NCBI GenBank assembly: GCA_964034945.1
Contig: OZ035962.1
Span: 71,815,274 to 71,879,273 of the forward strand
Direction: 5' to 3'
DNA length: 64,000 nucleotides
DNA from: Chrysopilus asiliformis
Taxonomy: Eukaryota > Arthropoda > Insecta > Diptera > Rhagionidae
Shown: positions 34,130-46,319 of the stretch, piece by piece
Layout: every line of letters starts with the position of its first letter
Position numbering within the stretch: position 1 is the first letter of the stretch
Translations under genes and position numbers: made by a program
The notes under the pieces: model-generated
What the model was told of the DNA's origin: nothing
Database searches by the model: none
The model's input: the letters and a program-made list of their open reading frames with translations, nothing else

Positions 34130-34585
34130 TACTGAGGTTGGTGGATGGCCTCTCCAACGGAGAAAACTTAATCCAAATATTTTTTGAATTGTTAAAGATA
34201 GCAGGAGAGGTCTTTAGAAGGGTGGGAATTTTTTCATGAGAGCTGTGCTCTCTAATGGTTAAAACTGGATCCAAATCCGTTCAAAATTACCGAATATAGC
34301 AGGTGGGGGGTCCACAGAGAAGGAAGGGGGCGAAAATCACTTATAAGTGATAACATCTGTAATTGTAAAAACCGCATCCCAATCGGTTAAATGCTTCAAA
34401 AGTTATCTGGGGAGTGGTATCGAAGGAGAGTGGAGAGGCCAATAAAAAGTATAATATGCTTTATTCTGTAAGTAACTCTACCTGTGTGCAAAGTTTCGTC
34501 GAATTCGGTTGGGCCGTTTTCACATGATGCCGGAACAAACATTCAGACAGACAGACCTTACAATTTAATTATATGTATAGATGGC
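34130..34585 (+). repeat. Diverged tandem repeat with transposon-like tail
   Basis: Phrases such as AAACTGGATCCAAATCCGTT, AAAACCGCATCCCAATCGG and TAGCAGGAGAGGTC/TAGCAGGTGGGGGGTCC recur with roughly 110-bp spacing. The tail reads AAGTTTCGTCGAATTCGG, GACAGACAGACC and TTACAATTTAATTATATGTA, a pattern seen at the ends of many dispersed insect repeats. Related phrases lie at 55840-55900 and 56705-56760. Confidence 0.55.
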
Positions 34586-35226
34586 CCATGAGGAATGTTG
34601 CAATTTAATATAAAACCTGGACAGAACATATGCTGCGAGGCGATTTCTGGAATTTTTACTCATTGAATTCCTTTGAAAACGTATTTCTTTCCAGGTGAAA
34701 ATCTGCAAAAGCTCCGCTTCCTGCCCCAGCTGTGGTTCAAATTATTCAACGTATAATTGGTGTTTTTCTGCACATAGAACCAGATTTTCTCCGCTCGCGA
34801 AATGGCGGCTTACAAGGGAACAATGTACCATGAAAACCAGGTTAAAACCGGATTTTATTCCTTTTAAGAGATTCTGCGCTAGACTAGAGTAGCATATGGA
34901 TGTGTGACCAACACTTTGATCTTCCTCACAAACTTTAAAAAAATTTCTTGAGAAATCTTTGTTTCCACCCGCACGCGAGATTTAATCGAAAAATATCTGT
35001 TTTCCATCTTCGTAAAAAAGCGCTAAACTTGCAGAAGTCTCCGGATTTTTCTTTGTTTTTTTTTTTTATATTGAATCTTGTTGTTAACTTGGTAAGCATA
35101 TTCCTGTAATATTTTTTTTTTTTAAATTTTAGCCAGAGTTTAGGGGAAGACCCTTTAATGCCGAAGCACAGCTCAGGATGGTCGGAAAGACAAAAGAAGA
35201 TGTCGGTTTATGTTCTCCATGAACTT

Positions 35227-35392
35227 CTGCGGGTTATAGTTCGGGGGGGAACACATCAGATGGTAAATCGTTCCAAAGTCTTATTTTTCGCGGAATGAAG
35301 GAACTCTTAAACTTTACTGCACGAAAACGGATCCAAATTCGCAAAATTCTCCGAGTTTCTCCGATTTTAATCCACTTCCTATCTCCCGCCGG
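35227..35392 (-). pseudogene. LINE ORF2 C-terminal tail fragment
   Basis: The minus strand reads AVKFKSSFIPRKIRLWNDLP followed by SDVFP. This matches the SFIPRT.RLWN.LP..VFP signature at the end of the reverse transcriptase ORF in Jockey/CR1/I-like non-LTR elements. About 90 bp downstream on the minus strand lies a run of A's (35108-35127 as T's on the plus strand), a plausible poly(A) end. The frame continues across the hAT insertion into 36960-37000. No polymerase core is seen. Confidence 0.65.
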
Positions 35393-35393
35393 G

Positions 35394-36951
35394 CAGAGCT
35401 GGGCGTACTTAAGTACTTTTTGTACTGCGGTACAAAAGCAGTACCAGTACATTGGTACTGATACTGGAAAAAATCAGTACCAGTATTTTAGATACAGAGA
35501 AATACAGTACCTGTATTTCTCTCTATCTAAAATACTGGTACTGGAAAAAACAAGTATCAGTACTGAGTACTGGTACTGGAAAAGCCAGTACGCACTTCAG
35601 AATTTTAAAAATACTGCATTACTTTAAAAATACTGCAAGTTTTTCAATACATGAAAGGCGATTTTTTCATTTTCTGAATTAAATCAAAGTTTGCACTTTA
35701 CATGTACTCGCGGAAATAGCTCTTAACTGAGAAAACCGCATAAGTTTACCATTTGGCAAATGAAATATCAAAATTTTTATGGAAAATAATTTGCAGCAGC
35801 CTGACAAATTTCCGCGGTGATTTTGAAGTGTCAATAATCGAGGAAATTTATGCTCACCGTATAGAATAATGTTTGATGTAATGTTTGTTGTAATTGTAAA
35901 CTGTCTAATGGTTTTTTGACTGAACTGAAGTCAAAAATCCACAATTAATTTCCCTAAGCTCAGGAAAATTAATTGTTGTTTGGAGTGGTTGAAGTGGTAT
36001 TAAACATAATTTTATACGAAAAAGTGATCATTTTTAAATTTCGTAGAAAAACGTTTGGGATTAAAGTCACTTCCACAATTAGTTTGAAGAGTACGTCATG
36101 CAATAGTTTGCATATGAATATGCTGAATTTTTTTTATATTCTAATACTTGTTTTATTAAATTCTTTTAAAATAAAAAGCCGGTGTCTGTCGTAGAGACGG
36201 ACAAAAGACGTGGATACGCCTACAACGAACGCCAATAGATGTTTAACACTTTGAGCCCCACGTGCCGACCATTCATAAATGTATTCGGAAGTCGCGGAAA
36301 TTGCACAAAACATTTTCTTACATCTCCCCGTAATACTTATGTAGTTGTTCAATAATTTTCGAAAGTAAACTAACTAAACAAATAACATAACCGAGTTTTA
36401 TTAACCCTTTCATTCACGAATTATTTCTAGACCTGAAATAATTATTTGAAGCATTTCAACTAATCAAGGGAGGCTTAATTAACATAAAAAATTAAGTTTT
36501 TCAAATTTTTTTTAACCCTTAAAGGCTTGGTGGTGCACGCGATGTACCACCTTTTTCGTAACAAATGCTGCACGGTAGTACCATAATTGTACCACCGATT
36601 AAATCGTCTTCCATTGCCGCATGAAACTTTGAACTGACACCACCAACAAAATTCAAAAAAAAAGTTTTTTTCGGTGTGCCGGACGGGTAAAGATATTTGC
36701 TAGTTTTCTGTGCCTCTAAGGGTTAAACAGGGGTTTTAGAAGATGTACAATATATTCTACATACTTTTTATGCGATCATCTTTCAATTTTTTCAGTATTT
36801 TTTGAAAAGTACTGGTACTTGAAATCAGTTTCAGTACTTTATGTACTGGTACTGATTTTTGTTTACAAAAAAGTACTGGTACTGGTGTACCATATACCAG
36901 TACCATATACTGGTACTGGTACTGATGTACTGAGTATTTTGCCCAGCTCTG
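35394..36951. mobile_element. hAT-type element with 8-bp duplication CCGCCGGG
   Basis: CAGAGCTGGGC at the left and GCCCAGCTCTG at the right are exact 11-bp inverted termini. The octamer CCGCCGGG flanks both (35386-35393, 36952-36959). Subterminal regions are packed with GTACTGGTACTG motifs in both orientations, a likely transposase-binding repeat cluster by analogy with hAT subterminal repeats. At 1558 bp it has no intact transposase. It carries a nested TTAA-flanked MITE at 36516-36722. Confidence 0.93.
36516..36722. mobile_element. piggyBac-type MITE (TTAA), nested in the hAT element
   Basis: CCCTTAAAGGC and GCCTCTAAGGG form near-perfect inverted ends flanked by TTAA at 36512-36515 and 36723-36726. 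The 207-bp interior contains GGTGGTGCACGCGATGTACC and inverted GGTAGTACC/GGTACCACC words, and no coding region. Confidence 0.85.
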
Positions 36952-37009
36952 CCGCCGGGGGTTGCTCCCACACAAGAAATTTACGGGTAATTTGTCTTTG
37001 GATGCTTAA

Positions 37010-38935
37010 CAATATCCAATCGAAAAAAACTAAGGAAGTGGATATGATTGTAAATGCGAGATGCTTTCATGTGAAATTGACCAATTTGCTTTTTCACACA
37101 AAATTGTCAAAATTCATGAAGCTTGGGCACCGGACAATTTAGTCCCAAACAATTCTAAAAAATCAAAGAAGTTCGACTTGTCAATAGACAACATTAGAGC
37201 CCTATTAGCATTCGGTACTTGAAAAATTGATCTTTAGGTTCCAGTGTTAAAACAAATTACCACGGTTGATAAAAGAAATGTTTCTTAGCTTGGAATGTTG
37301 CTTGGAATTGTGCATTAATGTGTGCAAAAGATTGCGAGGTAAAGAAATTAGAAAAATATGATTCTTGGAACACGTAAACTGAAATTACCCTAACCGTCTT
37401 ATCCTCCCCGAAGAGTCAATTGATTATCCTTGATATACATTTTTCTTTGGACTCTGAAAGCTATTTATTTCAGAAATATAGTTCTCCATTTGTAAGCAAT
37501 TTTTGAGTCGTTTACTATTCGGAATTTTTTTGTTACTGTCAATCAGGATATAAATCCTCAGGACATAAAATCTCATAACAGATTAATAGGCCCTTTTACT
37601 CCGGCATGAAGACATATTTTACCCACAATAATGTCAAAAATATGAATAAAAGTGATTTCCACAAAAGTGATAAAAACTAAGTGTTCATGTCGAAAATCAA
37701 CGGTTACTAACCCTGCAATAAACCATAATGGGTTCTTTGACTGAGTCATTTCCCTTACATTATCGGCGAAATACCAAAATTATATTTTTATATTTATGCA
37801 AATGTCAAAAATAATAAATATTTCTATGATAAAATTACCTACTTGTGCGTTGAAAAGCTTATTAATACACTTTGATATTATGATTATCAGTATGATATTT
37901 GAGCTTTAACCGATATCAATATGTTAGCAAAACGAAAGTTTAATGGCGTCGTACTAGACGAAAGGCTACAACAGTATGGAGGAAGCAGTTTATAAACTGA
38001 TTTCCATTGCACAGGAAACGAAAGTCTGTTGTGGAAAAAAGGAGAGCAGGGAAAGATACGGCAAAAACAAGCACATCCAAAAATGACGGAATAAAAACAC
38101 ACTATAAAATAATACCCCACTAAAGGCATCATAAAATCTGGGTTTATTCGTACTCCATTCTATATTTCCCGTCCTTCATGTTTTAGGAGAAAATTACCAT
38201 TGATTCGTTCTGTCCGCCACTTACACCCTCTCGATTCAATAACCCCCAAAACGGAACCTTTTTGTACAACAATCTGTTAACAATTGCTACAAAATATGAA
38301 CCCATAAGACGTTATTACGATAGATCCTTGCTTGCACTACGTACGCTTAGGACGGCAGTAATGGGTAGTAATTTTTATTGGGATAACTTTTCTGCTTGAA
38401 GTTGGTACTTACATAGGGATGGGTTGTGCTAGCATCCAAAAAGGGACAAACAAAAGCAAAAAAAAAAAAAAATAACATCAGACAACGGATCTTTTATGAC
38501 GAGCACATACGGAGTATCCTCTTTAGCACAAAATGATTTGGATTTCGGGTTTTCTTGGAGCATTAATGCGGTATATCCTTTTTGCTCTACACTTTTCAAC
38601 CCATTCAAATGCTATGCGAAGCACTATCCCGCAGTCACTTCCCCTGTAGTTGTTATAAAACGGAATTGGGGTTTCCCGTAAATGAAAATGGCCAAATGGA
38701 AGGCGGTCGCCGCTCTAAACAGTGCATAAAAGTATTTTCAAAATGGTATTACTGTATTAAATCGTGGTTAGATTTAAGTTTAATTTTAATATAGTCTAAT
38801 AATTAGATATACAAATCATTTCTAGATATTTAAACAGTTTTTCAATGTTTAGGATATGAGTAGTCTAACCAAAATATTAACTGTGAATAGCAGGAAAATA
38901 TTCCAACCAATGAATTTAATCGACTTGGTCTGAAA
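37010..38935. other. AT-rich DNA without recognised genes
   Basis: The left part may be decayed LINE sequence. Frames at 37887-38132 and 38496-38794 have no recognised motif. An A-run lies at 38457-38472. Confidence 0.45.
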
Positions 38936-38939
38936 TTAA

Positions 38940-39090
38940 GGACGGGTAGAGTGAATCTTAGTTTTTCCTCTATGTCACTCTTTCGCGGGAAAACTACTGA
39001 CCCGATCGGCCGAAAATTTGGCACGGGTGCTTTTCGGGAGTCCAGCTCCAATAAAAGTCCAAGAAAAGTATGCCGTGACTTGAGGAGTGA
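38940..39090 (+). repeat. Fragment of Helitron-like repeat
   Basis: CTTTCGCGGGAAAACTACTG, CCCGATCGGCCGAAAATTTG and GGAGTCCAGCTCC correspond to the interior of the repeat at 24150-24220 (GCGGGGAAACTACTAAACCG). Ends are lost. Confidence 0.55.
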
Positions 39091-39236
39091 AGTAAATTTA
39101 ATCTACCATAACCTTGCCAATATTCTCCAACCGAACGGGCTGTTTTCAACTTCTATAAATTTTGTTTAAACACACAAATCCATCTCAAACCGAGAATTTT
39201 AATCGAGAAACTTATTATTTGACTGAATTTGTTCCA

Positions 39237-40128
39237 GTTTTTTATTACAAACGGAAAACCACCGTTTTCCAATAGATGGCGCTAACAGTAAAATGCTGGT
39301 CAAAAATGACAGATTAGAAATGTCAAATGATAAGCATTTGGGAACAACTCATTATCATCAAATTTGTGAATTTTTATCGATGTCATATATTTTTTTGTGC
39401 GTGTATATATTTGAGCCAAATTAGCGTCTTTGGCGGGAAGTTTTGCTGTTTACCTTCAATTCGAAAAAATCTGCGGTCGAGGCGCGTCGAATGATTGTAA
39501 AAACTTATGGTAAGGCTTTTATTAGTGAAAGAACGAGTCGTGAAAAGTTTTAACGCTACAAAAGTGGTGATTTTGACGTAGAATATAAGGAGCGTCCTGG
39601 ACCGGTGAAAAAGTTTGAAGACGCAGAATTCGATTCATTGGTCGTGACTCAACAAGCTATTTCCCACCGTTTCAAAGCCTTGGGAATGATCCAAAAAGAC
39701 GTTGAAGCCAAGAAACGTCACAGGAGCTCGCTATCGAACATAACGAATGCGTTTGAGCCGAGCATTGATGGAAAAACGGCCACAATCGACAAAGTGATTT
39801 TACTATGCTCGGTCACATGTTGCTAATATTGTTAAAACCTACCTGGAAACACAGAATTGGGACGTCCTGCCCCACCCGCCGTATTCTCCAGACATCGCCC
39901 CTTCCGACTACAACATGTTCCGATCGATGACGCACGGCCTGGCTGAGCAGCACTTCTGTTCTTACGGAGAGACTAAAAATTAGGTCGATTTGTGGATCGC
40001 CACGAGAGACGAGTAATTTTTTTGATGCGGAATCCGTATGCTGGAAAACATTATTTTGAAAAATAAAACATTTTTCCACAAAAAATTCTCAAATTTTGAA
40101 AGACGGCGATTTTCCATACCTTTGAAAA
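39237..40128 (+). pseudogene. mariner element with decayed transposase
   Basis: In one frame: KKSAVEARRMIVKTYGKAF, a stop, RYKSGDFDVEYKERPGPVKK and VTQQAISHRFKALGMIQK, the N-terminal helix-turn-helix region of mariner transposases. Then ARSHVANIVKTYLETQNWDV, HPPYSPDIAPSDYNMFRSM and HGLAEQHF, the region holding the third catalytic aspartate. The middle (first Asp and most of the second-Asp HDN motif) is deleted, and stops occur at several places. Imperfect inverted ends (GGAAAACCACCGTTTTCC left, GGCGATTTTCC right) suggest the whole element spans roughly 39237-40128; exact ends are approximate. Confidence 0.9.
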
Positions 40129-40129
40129 A

Positions 40130-42630
40130 AACCAATTATTTGTTTTTTTTAGAAAACAAATAAAAGAAATGTAATTTTTCTTTGAGGGCAATAATTTACA
40201 GGAACATAAAATTTTGTTTACTCTCAGCACTATTTGTCATTTGTGGGTGAGACTGGTTTTGCACTGAAAAACTTGCTCATGAAGTGAATGCAAAAATGAA
40301 ACTTTTGCGTACAACTTTGTTAATAATATTATAACGTGGTTGATTTTTGTTTTCTTCAATAAAAAAATTACATTAAATAGAAATATAAAAACCAAAAATC
40401 CCAAAAACGCGATTTTGTGAGTTAGTCTCTTTTCGCTCAAAGCGCCCTAACACAAAGTCTTTATATAGGCTGTACGCTGTACCAACTTATTATGCGATAT
40501 TAATAGAAATGACACAAAATGTAATACCTAAGAGTTAAATTTAATGTTTTCGGAATTACATTTACACGATATCGGCTTTTAAGGATAAGAAGCTGAGTGT
40601 AAGCAACGTGTCTAATAAAATAAAATAAGAATTTCCTGATGTAAAGAAATGTGTCTCTGTCTTATTCTACTACACTACGTCTAAATTGTAAATTCCCGAT
40701 AAGAAATGGGGTTAGAAGATTATTTATCAGTTTTTTTTATAAAAGGGGTGGTGTTACATGGACTTGTTGACTAAATATATTACGAAAAAGCCTGAGGTGA
40801 TGAGGGCTAATCTCGCTTTTAAGTAAAACTCAACCTTTTAAGACATTTTCAGATTTATTTTTATTTTTGTTCGTCTTATTTTGTAAATTCTACTTGATTT
40901 TTTTCCACTTGTGTCGTTCGGTTCGTTTCGCTTTTTCTCATTTTCTTCTGTCGGTACTCGGCGAAACTTTTTGGTTTAACCATTGGTAGCAGCTATAACC
41001 GAAAAAGACGTAAATCCATTTCTATCCGAATTAAATTCCATTTATCTGAAGGTGTTTTTAAAGGTATACCAAAAGCAATTCTTTATTTGCTCGATTCTGG
41101 AGACCGACTAGCAAGCATCAGTGGAGAACGGAATGAGAAAAAAAAATTGATCTGGATCCCATTTAAAGGTATAGGGGATGTTAAAAAATAGAGAGATCTA
41201 TAAAATAGACTAAGTGTTAGAAATGGAAAAAGGAATAAGACGATGTACTTTGAAATGGATATCCTAGTTTCCAATTTATTTCTTTTGGATCTTGACGGGC
41301 TATAGGGAAGCTTCATACATTATGCGCCATCTACATACATACAATATAAACACAATGTGATGAATTCTTTTCTATATACAGTAAAATATATTCTATATAA
41401 TATCTATATAACTAAATGTCGGTAAAATGATAAAAAGGACCGCTTCGTTGCGACGAAACTTAAAAGAAAGTTGCAAAGAGAGTTATAGAATGGCAATACT
41501 CAAGTTATACGATTTTATGAAAACGATAGGTGACTGTCAATTGCTTCCGACTTTTCGGTTCTTTTTCACTTTCTACGGGAAAATAGAAAAACGAAAAATA
41601 CAGAAGAGGGGCAAAAAGAATTTATATGCAAGTATGTATATATGTTAAGATGAAATAAATACGAGCAAAACTGGATTCTAGTTGAAACGACAAAGGATTA
41701 TAAGCTTTTGAAGCGATATTGATTTCCTAAGTTGGGATCCATTGATATTTATCAAGACATATGTTCAAAAATAATATAACTTACCCCTTTACAATCAATG
41801 TTGGAATCTTATGCATATAGACGCTATTTCATATATTTTTTTTCATGAACACAAACACACGATGTACGACTCCTGTCAATAAAAAAAATCTCCTACTTTT
41901 TGTCTTTTATAATCTCAAATTCTTTCAGGAATTTGAGCTGTTGCTTTTTCTGAAGATTAGGACACAACGGTATATATTTCCATGTGTTTTGAATAGAGCT
42001 CATCTGTGAAACAGGTAACTTGCTTGGATATAATTTGACGATTTTTATTCTAGGTACTTGATTTGCGTCCGAGTTTTTGTGGATTGAGTGTCAATGGCAA
42101 AACTCCACAAAAAAAATAATTAAAAGATTTATGGCAAGTTTCACGAGATTTATAGTTAATGCCAAATCGAGTTAGCAGGTGAAGTTCTACCAAAGAGAGC
42201 ATGCTATAACTTAATTTAGTGGCCGCATCGGAAGACACGGGAATACTTAGACGATACAGGTCTTAGCCGATCATAGTGACTATAAAATATTCTTAAGATG
42301 ATTCTCCAAATCCAAGACCCAAAAAATGCCCCGGAGTAGAGTACCTAGCTGAAAAAAATGATGAAACGAATTGTCGCGTGACAAAGACAATACTATATTT
42401 TGATAATTTATCCTTGATTATAAAAATTACCAATTTATTTTACTTTTTCGAATAAATTCACAGAAATATAACTGGCAAATCTGTTGGCACGAACCAATTG
42501 CAAAGAAATTTAATGGATAAATGTATTGCTACCTACCAAATGTATTTCATTTTCATTAAAAAACTTGTGGCGTCACATTGAAATTATCCTTATCCAATTA
42601 TTTTTGTGCTCGATATGGAAAAATATATGG
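40130..42630. other. AT-rich DNA without recognised genes
   Basis: Frames at 41083-41316 and 41427-41648 have no recognisable domain. No repeat structure was found. Confidence 0.5.
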
Positions 42631-42632
42631 TA

Positions 42633-43588
42633 GGGGAGACCGGGCCTATTCCGACCGTTTTGTGTTTCGGCCGTCCTGGTGGCTGGATGTCGGCGATTTC
42701 AATTTCGAAGAATTATCTATCTTATAGAAAATTCTGTGCTCTACAACTTCCAAGAACATTGTTAACCCGTCGGAGCATCGCAACTAGGCTTTTTTGGTCG
42801 ATTAATGAAATATGAATTTTCGTTCGAATCAGCCCCACGGTGGGGCTGATTCGCACAAAAGCGAGATTAGTGTTTTGAGGCGGTTTTCAAGGCGAGAAAT
42901 GTAGAAAAGAGGTGAATAAAAAATAAAAAAAAGGAAATTTTGTTAAAAAACTCATTTGTTTTTATTTATGACTTCATAACCATCACATAGAAACAAATAT
43001 GTTCGTATTAATTTTTGCGTTGATTTCTTGGAGCGGCCGCTGGCTTTTTCCGTGCCTTCGCACGATTCTGCCTTCTTACGTTTATATGTACGCACCATCC
43101 TAAAACAAATCGTAAAAACTGCAATCAAAATCATAAAAACAAGAAAAATAAACAAAGAAAACACCGAAACACATGTAAAAAATCGCGTTCGAATCAGCCC
43201 CACCGAAAATGTACAGAATAGCCCCACACCCATTTTTCGCAGTCAGAAACGCGCTCAACAGAAATACACGAACTGATCGACTAAACTATATTTCATTCCG
43301 AAAGAGCACTAATAACTTACCTTGTGTACAAAAATTCACAATGAAAACTTCGAAATAACTCTCAGAAATCGAAACTTTCTGCGCAGAAAATAATTTCAGA
43401 GAACGCACGAAAAAACAAAAACAAACAAATATGGCGTCGCATTGCCGAGAATGGTGCGCAACTACTGACGTTCGTTTACCGTGCCGAGAGCCAGCTTCAG
43501 CTAAAATGTCCGCTCTCTAGCTCATCACAAACGCGCGCACACTCAAATAGAAGAAAACTGCTTTGTTCGGAATAGCCCCGGTCTCCTC
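42633..43588 (-). mobile_element. TA-flanked DNA transposon remnant, possibly pogo-like
   Basis: GGGGAGACCGGGCCTATTCC at the left is mirrored by GGAATAGCCCCGGTCTCCTC at the right; TA flanks both (42631-42632, 43589-43590). Inside, CGAATCAGCCCCAC pairs with GTGGGGCTGATTCG near 42815-42850 and recurs near 43190. A minus-strand frame (42952-43233) contains MVRTYKRKKAES, similar to the start of pogo/Tigger-type transposases; the rest of the domain is absent. Element boundaries are firm and the superfamily is tentative. Confidence 0.75.
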
Positions 43589-43892
43589 TACTTTCAAAAT
43601 AATTGCAGTCAACTTATGGCACAGAAATGGTCTAGGATACCGTACCATATGGTACATAACTCCAAATGTTCCCACAAATAATCTAAAAGTTTACAAAGAA
43701 AAATGCGTGGTACATTTGACCACGGAACAAAAATTCCAACATTGCTTAATTGGGTAAGCTAATATCTTAATTGTCGTATTATACTGTAAATTGCGCAGGA
43801 ACGTAGATTTTGTATAAGAAAGTCATGTGCTGTTCACATAACATATTTTTCATTATTTTAATCATCCTGGTGTTATTCAATTTTTCCCGGAG

Positions 43893-44057
43893 TGTTATTC
43901 CGTAACTTGTTTCAAGCGTTTGTTTCGAGTTAGAAGAATAAGAAGTATTCGCTGTCTCTGTTTTAACCGGAATAAATGACAGAGAAAAACCGAGATAGTA
44001 AATACCACTTTTTCTTCTAACTCGAAATAAACGCTTGAATCAAGTTACGGAATACCA
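43893..44057. repeat. Foldback repeat, arms about 46 bp
   Basis: TTATTCCGTAACTTGTTTCA continuing through AAGCGTTTGTTTCGAGTTAG is mirrored by CTAACTCGAAATAAACGCTT and GAATCAAGTTACGGAATA. The loop is about 72 bp. No target duplication was seen. Confidence 0.8.
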
Positions 44058-44059
44058 GT

Positions 44060-45340
44060 CCTGGATTTGGTTATCTGCTAATAAAGGTTAAGGTCACACA
44101 ATTATTCATATATGTTTCAGTTCGCATCACTTCGGGTTTATAAAAGTCCTTTTACGCTAATCCTACTGTTTCAGCTTATCCTTATAAAAGCCAGACTCAT
44201 AAATATTTGTGTGGGAAAAAGATGAAAGTATCGCTTATAATAGCATACATATATCAGCTAGTGATATATAGAAATGTGGTATGGTAAACTTGAAAAACAC
44301 ATTCATCATAATATTGTCTGCGGCCACCATACATGAATATTATAATGTAATTTTGTTCTTCAGTTTCCAAGGACCATCTTAGTTCCTTTTTGCTCAATAT
44401 ATTCTCCTCCTTATCCCATCTGTACTGAATTTCATTCTCCTCTAGATCCCATTTCTGCTTTGGTAATAGAACCAAAGTGGAAAAAACACCCAAGTACAAA
44501 ACTTGAGCGGATTGTCTATCGAAGATAGTGCTATAGATCTTCTCAAGAATCAATGGCCTGCGTTACACGATGATTAGTGGCTTTTCGTTTTCTTCATACA
44601 AATAAGTTCTGTTACAATGTGCGACTATGTGAAAGATATCACTGACAGACTATTATAAAATGCCATATTTTGAAAGATTTCTATTTAAATATGATCATCC
44701 TGCTATGTATTAATATGAGATCATTGATAGACGAATAAGGAATTTACAATTTAATTTCTAAAAAAATCTTGTACTTATCAGGTGACTCCATACGAAATCG
44801 CATAAAAAAATGCGAAAAATTTCTAACATATTTGACAGACACCGTTTTTATGGAAACAAGGAATACCCCTATTTTTTTGTTAGTAAAGGTTTTGAAGAAA
44901 CCGATTATACCTGCTTTCAAAAATTTGTGTCTTCCAAACTATTCATCCTACACAAAAACATTTTCTTAGAAATTATTGAGCTATCCAAAAAAATGAGACA
45001 AAAACTTTTAAGACAGTTGACGGTTACCCCCCCCCCCCCCCCCCATAACCCTCTCACCAACCCTAAAGGCTAGTGGATAAACATTTATCCTTCTTGTGGA
45101 AAGGACGGGGGAAGGGTTTTTTTTAATAAAATGGCAACATAGACCGGGAAAAGTTTCATAGCATCTTTGGGAAAAATGTTCCCCATAAAAGTATAAAAGC
45201 TATTGGGGGTCCAGAAACAGCCAAACCGCTTAAAACACAACTTTTTAAGGGAATAGAAAATTAGGAAATCCTCCAGAGCCTAATTTTCTATTTTCGGGGT
45301 CACTGAGCCAAAATTTTAAAATTCAAGACGCAAAATCCTG
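44060..45340. other. AT-rich DNA without recognised genes
   Basis: A C-run lies at 45029-45044. At 45175-45320, phrases such as TTTTCGGGGTCACTGAGCC echo the Helitron-like minisatellite. No coding sequence is supported. Confidence 0.45.
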
Positions 45341-45344
45341 AAGG

Positions 45345-45735
45345 TGTGACGGTATTATCCTTTTTACTTTCTTCTTCTATAGAGGGAAAGTTTTGTATTC
45401 ATGACGGAACGGGTACATATAAAAAATTTCCGATCAGTACGAAATCCGTTTTAGGCAAAATTATGAGGATTTCCGTGCATCTGTCTGCAGGACTGACGAA
45501 CTATCGGCTTGTCCGTTGTACGTATTTTAAATACCTCGAGAATGCGTTGACTTAAAATTTTTTGTAAATTTTTAGTTTTCAAAAATTTTGGTTTTCTGTC
45601 AACTTTTGGAAAAGTAACGGTAACTATCGGTTTTTTGTATCTCCAACGGTAACTTTAATGGTTTTTTGTATCTCTAACGGTTCTCAGGAAGAAAATCTCT
45701 CGAAAACTATGCACTCTTATGAAAAAATGCGATAA
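45345..45735 (+). repeat. (GTCY)n-type repeat, family 3, copy 2
   Basis: GGATTTCCGTGCATCTGTCT, ACCTCGAGAATGCGTTGACT, CAACTTTTGGAAAAGTAACG and AACTATGCACTCTTATGAAA match the copy at 20195. It is truncated where a family 1 copy begins. Confidence 0.75.
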
Positions 45736-45761
45736 AATTAAGAAAATAAAATCAAACATAA

Positions 45762-46315
45762 CAAAAGCTATAATTGCCAATCTGGCAATCATTGGAGACC
45801 CGTATGGTGATATTCGAATCAAAATTCGAACAGTTGTACCAAAATTCCACTTTGAAGTCAAACTTTCCAATAAGATTTTTTAAAATTTATTCCAATCGGA
45901 TTTTGATGTATGGGAGTTTTATGTAGAATCATATCGTAAATAACTTTTGTTCTTGGACTTTTTTGATAAGATGAACCATTTTTGAGATATTCGCGTTTTC
46001 GTTCGTATGGGAGGTACCCCCCCTAATGGTCCATTTTTGCCCATTAACCAACTTAGCCTCGCATTTTACGAAAAACTAATCTGCGTAAAATTTCAAGTCT
46101 CTAGCTCAATCCGTGCGCCCGCAATCCGTGCCACAGACGGACGGACGGACGGACAGACAGACGGACAGACGGACGGACATGCAAATTTCAATTTTTTTTA
46201 TCATTCTAAACACACTGGTATAATTCATTTTTGTGTGTGATGACGGGATCTTGGCGTTACAAACGGTAAATCAAAGTTAATATACCCTTTGGTTTCACCA
46301 TACGGGTATAAAAAC
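45762..46315 (-). mobile_element. (GTCY)n mini-me-like element, family 1, full-length copy
   Basis: On the minus strand it runs from ATACCCGTATGGTGAAACC (46294-46312) through the tetranucleotide run (46136-46178) to TCACCATACGGGT and ATTGCCAGATTGGCAAT near 45775. The plus-strand frame at 46007-46240 is the translated microsatellite and not a gene. Confidence 0.88.
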
Positions 46316-46319
46316 ACTA

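Noticed and set aside
34695..34892. 65-residue frame preceded by a splice-acceptor-like TTTCTTTCCAG
   Set aside because: No domain recognised in any frame and no matching exons nearby.
43893..44057. Foldback considered as a MITE
   Set aside because: No convincing target duplication at either edge, so it is listed only as a repeat.
46007..46240. Open frame with repeated Asp-Gly-Arg-Thr
   Set aside because: It is the translated tetranucleotide run of a mini-me-like repeat. The same run at 27300 and 48400 gives similar frames.
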